Source of the DNA: Kribbella kalugense | Lineage (GTDB): Bacteria > Actinomycetota > Actinomycetes > Propionibacteriales > Kribbellaceae | DNA: 64,000 bases | Direction: 5' to 3' | Assembly: GCF_004365875.1 (NCBI RefSeq) | Contig: NZ_SODF01000002.1 | Span: 1,674,001 to 1,738,000 of the forward strand | Part shown: one piece after another, positions 57,578-64,000 of the stretch | Layout: each line of letters opens with the position of its first letter | How positions within the stretch are numbered: the first letter of the stretch is position 1 | Translations under genes and position numbers: made by a program | The notes under the pieces: generated by a model | What the model saw: the letters and a program-made list of their open reading frames with translations, nothing else | What the model was told of the DNA's origin: nothing | Databases searched by the model: none

Positions 57578-59860
57578 GTGACGCCGCGGTTGAGCGTGGT
57601 GGTGCCCTTCTACGGCGTCGGCGAGTATCTCGGAGACTGCCTGGAATCGATCGCCGCACAGGCCTGGACCGATTTCGAGGCGATCCTGGTCGACGACGGC
57701 TCCCCGGACGACAGTGCTGTCGTCGCGAAGCAGTTCTGTGCCCGGGACCAACGGTTCCGGTTGATCCAGCAGGACAACGCCGGGCCTGGTCCGGCTCGGG
57801 ACGCGGGCATCCGCGAGGCGACGGGTGAGTACCTGGCGTTCGTCGACGGCGACGACCTGGTCTCGCGGTACGGGTTCGCGGCCCTGGTCCGGACCCTGGA
57901 CCGAACCGGTTCAGACTTCGCCGGCGGCAACGCACGGCGGTTCAACAACAGCTTCGGCGTACGGCCGTCGTGGCTGCACAAGCAGCCGTTCGCCCGGGTC
58001 CGGCACGCGACGCACGTGACGGAGTTCCCCGATCTCGTGCTGGACCGGATGCTCTGGAACAAGGTGTACCGCCGGTCGTTCTGGACCGAGTACGGCTACA
58101 CCTTCCCGCCGATCCGGTACGAGGACTACCCGGTCGCGCTCAAGGCGCACCTGGACGCGGTGACCGTAGACACGATCACGCAGGCCGTCTACTACTGGCG
58201 CGAGCGCGAGTCCGGCGAGTCGATCACCCAGCAGAAGTTCCAGCTCGGCAACATCCGCGACCGGGTCACCTCGGCCGGGATGGTGATCGACCTGGTCGAG
58301 GACGCCGTACCGGTCGTTCGCCGGCGGACCCACGCACACCTGGCCCAGATCGACGTACTCACGCTGATGTCCGCGTTCGGCACGGTCCCGGTCGAGGAAG
58401 AGCAGCACTTGGTCGACCTGTCCCGCGAGCTGCTCGATCGGCTCGACGGCGACGTACTGGCGGCCACCCACCGGTACGACCGCATCCAGCACGCTGCCCT
58501 CCGCGCGGGTGATGTCGACCTGCTCCGTCGGCTTGCGGACTTCCGCAACTCCGGTGGACTCCGCGGCGGCGCCCGGGCCGTTCCGCGCGGCAAGCGGTCG
58601 CGGCAGCTCGACAACAACTACCCCGGTCAGGGTGAGGGCATCGTATCGCGGGCGCTGTACCGGCTCCGCGACCAGGACCTGACGCTCGCGACGAGTGTGC
58701 GCGGGGTGGTCTGGGTCGACGGCAAGCTGTCGGTCAAGGGCACCGCGGAGATCCGCCATCTGGAGACAGAGCGGGCGTCGGGTCTGCAGATCGCGCTGGT
58801 CGTCGACGACACGTCGCATCCCCTCGAGGTACGCCGGTACGACGCTTTGGACCTGCACGGAGACAAGTCGCTGGTCGGATTCGAAGTACTGCTGGACCGG
58901 GAGCTACTCAGTCAATGCACGGGCGCTCCTGCGCATTTCGAAGTACGGATGCGGTCGGGGCGGCGGGATCGCAAGGGCATGCTCGGTGGTCAAGGGCCGG
59001 GGAGTCCCGGTTGGGCGCCTGGTGCGTGGATCGACGAGGACAGGTGGATCCAGCCTGGGCCGGGTAAGTACGGGTGGTTCTCGTTGCGGTTGCTGACCGA
59101 TCCGTGCCGGTTGACCGCCGTCGAGCAGACCGACGACGAGCTGGTGCTGCGCGGGCGGGCGTCGTTCGACGAGCCGGAGTTGTTCCTCAGCCGGCCGGTT
59201 GTCGGTGGTGAGGAAGAGGTGCCGCTGGAGGTCGACGGGCGTGACTTCACCGCCCGCCTGCCGATCCGGGACATCGTCGCCGCGGCGAATCACGACGATC
59301 CCTTCGGCCAGCGGACGACGCGCGTGTTCCGGGTCCGCGGTCCCGAGCAGCAGCAGCGGGTGCTGCTGTGGACGGCCGGCGATGCGGCCGTATCCCGGGC
59401 CGTTGACGATCGGGTTGTCACGCTGACCCGATCGACCGGTGGGTACGTGAACCTGCACGAGTCGCCGATCCGGACCACCGCGACCCGGTCTGTTGCTGAT
59501 GGCAACTTGTTGGTGGTGTGCGGTTCGGAGGGCGAAGACGTCAGCTTCAGTTGGCGGCGGTACCTGGCCGATTCCGACGACCACCTCGACGTGGCCTGCC
59601 GTCGTACCCTGTCCGCCGACGGGTGGTCGGCGGTGGTCGAGGTGGACTCGCTGATCCCGGTGACCGCGGTGAAGATCTCGGTCGATCCGCTGGCCGCGCT
59701 CGCCGACTGGATCCTGTTCGCGACCTCGGTCGACGGCGTCGCGCACGCCGTACAGTGCGAGCCGTTCCTCTGCAGCCGGTTGCCGTTAGCAATCACCCAG
59801 GGCGCGCATGCGCTCGCCGTCCGACCACATGCCGGCACTCTGCACGTGGAGGTGCGCTGA
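57578..59860 (+). CDS. Two-domain GT2 glycosyltransferase (copy 1)
   Basis: A 760-residue protein. Residues 1-250 are a GT-A family 2 transferase: LSVVVPFYGVGEYLGDCLESI, LVDDGSPDDSA, and the metal-binding FVDGDDLVSRYGF. After a helical linker the C-terminal 400 residues are beta-rich repeats (LSVKGTAEIRHL, GFEVLLDRELL, LVLRGRASFDEPELFLSRPVVGGEEEVPLEVDGRDFTARLPIRDI) of a type seen in wall-teichoic-acid transferases, where they mediate oligomerisation or binding. The GTG at 57578 follows GAGGAGGG. Its paralogue starts at 62335. Overlaps the next gene by TGATG. Confidence 0.82.
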   Translation: MTPRLSVVVPFYGVGEYLGDCLESIAAQAWTDFEAILVDDGSPDDSAVVAKQFCARDQRFRLIQQDNAGPGPARDAGIREATGEYLAFVDGDDLVSRYGFAALVRTLDRTGSDFAGGNARRFNNSFGVRPSWLHKQPFARVRHATHVTEFPDLVLDRMLWNKVYRRSFWTEYGYTFPPIRYEDYPVALKAHLDAVTVDTITQAVYYWRERESGESITQQKFQLGNIRDRVTSAGMVIDLVEDAVPVVRRRTHAHLAQIDVLTLMSAFGTVPVEEEQHLVDLSRELLDRLDGDVLAATHRYDRIQHAALRAGDVDLLRRLADFRNSGGLRGGARAVPRGKRSRQLDNNYPGQGEGIVSRALYRLRDQDLTLATSVRGVVWVDGKLSVKGTAEIRHLETERASGLQIALVVDDTSHPLEVRRYDALDLHGDKSLVGFEVLLDRELLSQCTGAPAHFEVRMRSGRRDRKGMLGGQGPGSPGWAPGAWIDEDRWIQPGPGKYGWFSLRLLTDPCRLTAVEQTDDELVLRGRASFDEPELFLSRPVVGGEEEVPLEVDGRDFTARLPIRDIVAAANHDDPFGQRTTRVFRVRGPEQQQRVLLWTAGDAAVSRAVDDRVVTLTRSTGGYVNLHESPIRTTATRSVADGNLLVVCGSEGEDVSFSWRRYLADSDDHLDVACRRTLSADGWSAVVEVDSLIPVTAVKISVDPLAALADWILFATSVDGVAHAVQCEPFLCSRLPLAITQGAHALAVRPHAGTLHVEVR

Positions 59861-60681
59861 TGCATCATCACAACCATTACTACGGTCAAACCCACATCCT
59901 CTCGCGGTACGCCGGGTTCGACTTCGACCACCCGCCGCGGCTGCGGGGATACCTGCAGCACGGCTGGAACATCGGCTGCGGCTGGAACCCGGTGCACGAG
60001 TTCTACGACGGCGCCTGGCGGTTCACCTGGAGCGATGCGCCGCGGCGTCGCGGGCACGCGCTCGGCCGGCGGAACTACCACAGCATCGGCGCGCCGTTCC
60101 TCTACCTGATGGAGCTGGAGGAGGAGAAGGAGCCGGTCGAGCGCGAGGGCACGCTCTGGTTCCTGTTCCACGGGTGGGAGGGCGGCAAGATCCACGGCGA
60201 CCACCAGCGGCTGGTCGACGAGATCCGCGAGACCGAGCCCGGTCCGGTCACGTTCAGCCTGTACTACACGGAGTACGACCGTCCCGAGGTGCGCGGGTTC
60301 TACGAGGACGCCGGCTTCCGGGTGGTGTCGTTCGGACGACGCGGCTTCTCCTACGAGGGGACCGATCGGCGCTTCCTGTTCAAGCAGCTCGCCGAGATGC
60401 GCAAGCACAAGCGGGTCGCGGCCAACCGGCTGTCGACCGCGGTCTTCTACGGCATCGCGGCCGGCTGCGAACCGGCGGTGTACGGCGACCCAATGGAGAT
60501 GGACGGCGAGAACCCGTTGTTCGGCGGTCAGAGCCGGATCGAGCGGCTGTGGCCGGAGATGCTCGGTCCGTCGATCGACCTGGAGGCCGCGCGAGCGACC
60601 ACGGACCTCGAGCTCGGGAAGCCCTGGATGATGCCGGCCGCGGAACTGCGAAGCCTGTTCGATTGGAGAGAGCGTGTCTGA
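59860..60681 (+). CDS. Predicted GT-B-like glycan assembly protein (family of 48940-49755)
   Basis: A 273-residue protein, full-length homologue of the 48940-49755 protein: MHHHNHYYGQTHIL, LRGYLQHGWNIGCGW, WSDAPRRRGHALGRRNYHSIGAPFLYL, FHGWEGGKIHGDHQ, AANRLSTAVFYGIAAGCEPAVYGDPM. The extra HEFYDGAWRF region and the Glu-rich loop (MELEEEKEPVEREG) are differences between copies. No catalytic residues can be named with confidence. Between a GT2 transferase gene and the Rossmann-like gene, overlapping both, so the three are made together. Confidence 0.6.
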   Translation: MHHHNHYYGQTHILSRYAGFDFDHPPRLRGYLQHGWNIGCGWNPVHEFYDGAWRFTWSDAPRRRGHALGRRNYHSIGAPFLYLMELEEEKEPVEREGTLWFLFHGWEGGKIHGDHQRLVDEIRETEPGPVTFSLYYTEYDRPEVRGFYEDAGFRVVSFGRRGFSYEGTDRRFLFKQLAEMRKHKRVAANRLSTAVFYGIAAGCEPAVYGDPMEMDGENPLFGGQSRIERLWPEMLGPSIDLEAARATTDLELGKPWMMPAAELRSLFDWRERV

Positions 60682-62338
60682 GTTGGCTTCTGGGGTCCAG
60701 GTGGTCCGCGGCGAGATGCAGCCGTGGTCCGATCAGGCCACGCCACATCCTGCCCTGGCGGCACTGCTGACCGACGTCGTCCCGGCCAACCGGCGGACGC
60801 TGATCCTCGGGCCGCACGCGCCACAGCAGATCGAGTCGGTACTGGCGCACTCCGCCGACGTGACGATCCTGGTTCGGTCGGTCGCGGACGCACAGCAGCT
60901 TGGTGAGGACTTCGGTCCGTGTCTGCAGGTGATCGCCGGTGCGCTGGACGGTCTGCAGGGCGAGCCGTACGACGTGATCATCGCGACGGACGGGCTCGAC
61001 CGGGTGCTCGGGTACGACAGCTCGGATCTGTCCTGGACCGAGCGTTTGGGCGCGCTGGCTGGACTGGCCGCGCCGGATGCGGTTGTCGTTCTCGCGCTGG
61101 AGAACGAGTTCTCCTTGCTGAACCTCCTCGACAGCCGTCCTGCGGACGAGCGCCACGGGGATGACGAGTGGCGTCCGTTGCACGATGACCCGACTCGTCC
61201 GGTCTCTGTCGACCAGTTGAAGGCTGCGTTGCCTTGGCGGGCCGAGGTGTACGCCGACTTTGGATCGCGCACCTTCGTCCGGGCCGACGTTGCCGCTGCG
61301 GCGCGGCCGGGTGAACTGCCGACCCGCCTGGCCACGGCTGCGTTGGAGAGTGTCGACGTACCGCTGCTCTCGCCTGCGGCTGAAGGCGTGGATTCTGCTT
61401 GCCGTGCTGGGCTTTTGGGCTCGATCCCCACTGGCTGGGTTGCGATTGCCGGCGCCGGTGCGACCCGCGACGTCTATACCCAAACCGGCGAGGCGGTGCT
61501 CACGGCGGACCAGAACTTGACCGGCTGGGATGTCACGATCACTGGCGATGCCACACCTGCTTTCGATCCCGCAGTCGTCCCCACCACGGTCCCGTCGGGT
61601 GTCTCGGTTGAGACCGTGCTCTTCCGCCTCGCTGCTGCTGAGGATGTGCCTGCCTTCCGCAAGTTGGCCGCGGACCTCGGCGAGTGGGCGACGACGTCGC
61701 GCGTGATCCTTCGTTGGGACGACGTGATCTTCGACGGTGAATCCTTCGCGTACGGCGTTTCGCCGTGGGTGACCGAGGAGCCGGTCGATAAGGAAGATCT
61801 CCTGGCAGCGGCTTGGTCCCGATTCCAGGACCGGCTGATCGGCCAGCACCGGCGGCACCCGTGGCCGCCGTGGATGCTCGGCGACGACCTCGTCTCCGCG
61901 TGGCTCGGCATGTCCGGGATCGAGCCGCCCGAGCAGCTCCAGGCCACCTCGCCCGACACCGCCCCGGCCGCCGCCGTACAGGTTGCCCGCGGCAAGGAGT
62001 TGGCCGCCGCGCTGGGTGTTCTGCTCGAGACTCGCACGGACACCGTCGACGTACGCACGGCGTTGGCGGAGGCGGAAGAGGCCAAGCAGGAGCTGTTCGA
62101 GCTGAAGGGGCACGTCTACGGCCTCGAGCGCACGCTCGGCTTCCGCAACAAGGCGATGAAGACGCGCGAGAACCGGATCCGCGAGCTGCGCGGCCAGCTG
62201 CAGCGGCTGACCACCGCGCACGAGCGGATCCGCGGATCCCGTACGTACGCCGTCTCGCGAGTCATCTTCCACGCGGCCCAGGTCCGCAAGCCGAAGACCG
62301 TTGCCCGTAAGGTCGCCCGCCGGATCCGGAAGCGATGA
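60674..62338 (+). CDS. Rossmann-fold, methyltransferase-like protein (family of 49755-51143)
   Basis: A 554-residue protein with a degenerate class I methyltransferase-like domain (TLILGPHAPQQIESVLAHSADVTILVRS, YDVIIATDGLDRVLGYDSSDLSWTERLGALAGLAAPDAVVVLALENEFSLLNLL) that shares the GPHA loop with its paralogue, then a long middle region and, unlike the paralogue, a coiled-coil (about 460-530: AEAEEAKQELFELKGHVYGLERTL) before a Lys/Arg-rich tail. The coiled coil suggests assembly into a membrane-associated complex. GTG at 60674 follows GGAGAG and overlaps the upstream gene by 8 bp; the stop overlaps the second GT2 gene (ATGA). Confidence 0.6.
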   Translation: MSELASGVQVVRGEMQPWSDQATPHPALAALLTDVVPANRRTLILGPHAPQQIESVLAHSADVTILVRSVADAQQLGEDFGPCLQVIAGALDGLQGEPYDVIIATDGLDRVLGYDSSDLSWTERLGALAGLAAPDAVVVLALENEFSLLNLLDSRPADERHGDDEWRPLHDDPTRPVSVDQLKAALPWRAEVYADFGSRTFVRADVAAAARPGELPTRLATAALESVDVPLLSPAAEGVDSACRAGLLGSIPTGWVAIAGAGATRDVYTQTGEAVLTADQNLTGWDVTITGDATPAFDPAVVPTTVPSGVSVETVLFRLAAAEDVPAFRKLAADLGEWATTSRVILRWDDVIFDGESFAYGVSPWVTEEPVDKEDLLAAAWSRFQDRLIGQHRRHPWPPWMLGDDLVSAWLGMSGIEPPEQLQATSPDTAPAAAVQVARGKELAAALGVLLETRTDTVDVRTALAEAEEAKQELFELKGHVYGLERTLGFRNKAMKTRENRIRELRGQLQRLTTAHERIRGSRTYAVSRVIFHAAQVRKPKTVARKVARRIRKR

Positions 62339-64000
62339 AACCGCCGCGCCTGAGTGTGGTGGTGCCGTTCTACAACGTCGGCGCATACATCGGGGACTGC
62401 CTCGACTCGATCCGGCGGCAGACCTGGACCGATTTCGAAGCGATCCTGGTCGACGACGGTTCGCCGGACGACAGTGCTGTGGTGGCGAAGGAGTTCTGCG
62501 CGCGCGATCCACGGTTCCGGATCGTCGAGCAGGACAACGCCGGGCTCGGTCCGGCGCGCAACACTGGTCTCGAACAGGCGTCGGGGGAGTACGTCACGTT
62601 CGTCGACAGCGATGACCTGGTCACCCGGCACGGGTTCGGGCTGCTGATCAAGGCGCTCGACCAGACCGGCTCGGACTTCGCCGGCGGCAACGCGCGGCGG
62701 TTCAACAACAGTTACGGCGTACGGCCGTCGTGGTTGCATGGGCAGACGTTCACGGTCGATCGGCTCGCGACGCACATCTCGGAGACACCGCAGCTGGTGC
62801 TGGACCGGATGGTGTGGAACAAGGTGTACCGGCGCTCGTTCTGGGACGAATACGGCTACCGCTTCCCGGCGATCCGGTACGAGGACTACCCGGTCACCCT
62901 CAAGGCGCACCTCGACGCGGTCACCGTCGACACGATCGCTGCGCCGGTCTACTACTGGCGCGAGCGCGAGTCGGGTGACTCGATCACTCAGCAGAAGTTC
63001 CAGCTCGCGAACATCCGCGACCGTGTCGTCTCGGCCGGCCTCGTACTCGACGAGATCGAGGACGCGATGCCGGAGATCCGGCACCGGGTCCACGCGCACT
63101 TCCGCCAGATCGACCTGCACGCGATCCTGTCGGCCTTCGGCACGGTTCCGCCGGAAGAAGAGCAGCATCTGGTCGAGCTCAGCACCGAACTGCTCGACCG
63201 GCTGGATGACGCCGTACTCGCTACCTCGCCGCGTCTCGCTCAGTTGCAGTTCGACGCCGTCCGAGCGGGCGACGCTGAGCTGTTGCGCATGATCGCCGTC
63301 GATCCCGCTGCTGTTGAGGAACAGTTGCCGATCGCAAAGACTGACCTCACGCTGGCGACCAGCGTGCGTGAGGTTGCCTGGATCGACGGTGAGCTGTCGG
63401 TACGGGGTACCGCCGAGATCCGGCATCTGCAATCGAAGCCGTCGAGTCTCCGGATCGGTCTCGTGATCGCGGGCCGGCATTACAGCCTTCCGGTACGGCG
63501 GTATCCGGCGACGGATCTCCGCGGCTCGCAGAGTTTGGTCGGGTTCGAGGCTCGCGTCAGCAAGGAACTGCTCGCTAAGTGTCCGGCTGGTCCGTCGCAC
63601 TTCGACGTACGGCTGCGGGTCGGGGGGATCCGGCGGCGGGACCTGCTGCGTGGACAGAAGGCGGGAAGCCCGGGATGGCCTGCGGGGAGGTGGCTCGACG
63701 GGACCAGTTGGATTCAGCCTGGTCCGGGTAAGGACGGGGCGTTCGCCGTACGGCGGTTGTCCGATCCGTGCCGGTTGACCTCGGTCGAGCAGACGCCGGA
63801 CGCGTTGGTGCTGCACGGGCGGTCGTCGTTTGACGATCCGACGTTGTTCGTCAGCCGGCCGTTGTCCGGTGGTGAGGTCGCGTTGCCGCTCGAGGTGCAC
63901 GGCCGAGACTTCACCGCGCGGCTGCCGATCCGGCCGATCCTCGAGGAGATCAACCCGGACGATCCGTTCAGCCAGCGCACGACGCGCGCCTTTCGGATGC
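62335..64000 (+). CDS. Two-domain GT2 glycosyltransferase (copy 2), 3' end beyond window
   Basis: The first 555 codons are in the window. The N-terminus (MKPPRLSVVVPFYNVGAYIGDCLDSI, LVDDGSPDDSA, FVDSDDLVTRHGF) is a GT2 catalytic domain whose metal motif is DSDD instead of the DGDD of copy 1. The beta-rich C-terminal region (LSVRGTAEIRHLQ, LVGFEARVSKELL, WIQPGPGK, LHGRSSFDDPTLFVSRP, HGRDFTARLPIRPI) follows the same order as copy 1. The two are clearly a duplication, with the catalytic halves more alike than the linkers. ATG overlaps the preceding stop by four bases. Confidence 0.82.
   Translation, partial: MKPPRLSVVVPFYNVGAYIGDCLDSIRRQTWTDFEAILVDDGSPDDSAVVAKEFCARDPRFRIVEQDNAGLGPARNTGLEQASGEYVTFVDSDDLVTRHGFGLLIKALDQTGSDFAGGNARRFNNSYGVRPSWLHGQTFTVDRLATHISETPQLVLDRMVWNKVYRRSFWDEYGYRFPAIRYEDYPVTLKAHLDAVTVDTIAAPVYYWRERESGDSITQQKFQLANIRDRVVSAGLVLDEIEDAMPEIRHRVHAHFRQIDLHAILSAFGTVPPEEEQHLVELSTELLDRLDDAVLATSPRLAQLQFDAVRAGDAELLRMIAVDPAAVEEQLPIAKTDLTLATSVREVAWIDGELSVRGTAEIRHLQSKPSSLRIGLVIAGRHYSLPVRRYPATDLRGSQSLVGFEARVSKELLAKCPAGPSHFDVRLRVGGIRRRDLLRGQKAGSPGWPAGRWLDGTSWIQPGPGKDGAFAVRRLSDPCRLTSVEQTPDALVLHGRSSFDDPTLFVSRPLSGGEVALPLEVHGRDFTARLPIRPILEEINPDDPFSQRTTRAFRM

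Noticed and set aside
48200..64000. PseI/NeuB-type synthase
   Set aside because: No protein with the NeuB barrel and SAF domain signature is present in the window; it may lie beyond 64000.

Overview
The window is high-GC DNA with the codon use, GTG/TTG starts, leaderless-looking promoters and gene content of an actinobacterium. The combination of a mycobacterial-type ponA/arsA/crp/nth/marP/acs neighbourhood with a pseudaminic-acid-type surface sugar cluster and a secreted GH87-like glucanase points to the Propionibacteriales, plausibly Nocardioidaceae such as Kribbella; that assignment is inference, not proof.

Positions 1-33000 carry a chromosomal core. A partial YqeY gene faces a PASTA-bearing class A penicillin-binding protein, followed by lon with an HspR-type HAIR operator, two translationally coupled ArsA/Get3-like ATPases, and divergently a DUF4177-RidA-NUDIX-metallo-beta-lactamase operon. 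After a repeat-flanked AbiEi/DUF559 gene comes a crp-family regulator; further on lie nth, a TlpA-like lipoprotein, a CoA-pyrophosphatase-type NUDIX protein, the MarP-type protease, an EphE-like hydrolase, a holin-family membrane protein, nhaA and acs. This order resembles the Mycobacterium tuberculosis Rv3667-Rv3682 block, but whiB4 is absent and accessory cassettes are inserted: a carotenoid oxygenase with a membrane protein and PadR regulator, a DHA2 exporter with a flavin monooxygenase, an ECF sigma factor with a membrane partner, and several regulator-target pairs (TetR/HAD, GntR/SIS, HxlR/NAD(P)-binding protein).

Positions 33000-47100 are accessory and metabolic: an ArsR-MFS operon with paired operators, DUF402, an asparagine synthase whose last codons are displaced by a frameshift, a MarR protein with a TTG start, a secreted beta-propeller-like protein, a DUF5937-like regulator, a very large secreted multidomain GH87-like alpha-1,3-glucanase, and a DUF485-ActP solute symporter pair. 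A 167-bp element with perfect 26-bp terminal inverted repeats, resembling a MITE, sits just upstream of the symporter operon.

Positions 48200-64000 form a cell-surface glycan locus. One minus-strand operon runs pseB-pseC-(Rossmann protein)-(GT-B-like protein)-spsF-like; divergently lie pseG, a PseH-like GNAT, and a plus-strand operon GT2-(GT-B-like protein)-(Rossmann protein)-GT2. The GT-B-like and Rossmann proteins occur as a homologous pair in both operons, and the two GT2 genes are close paralogues, so the polymer-assembly module has been duplicated. Together they look like a pathway making CMP-pseudaminic acid (or a close nonulosonate) and building it into a wall or capsular polymer; the synthase PseI is not in the window and may lie beyond its right edge.
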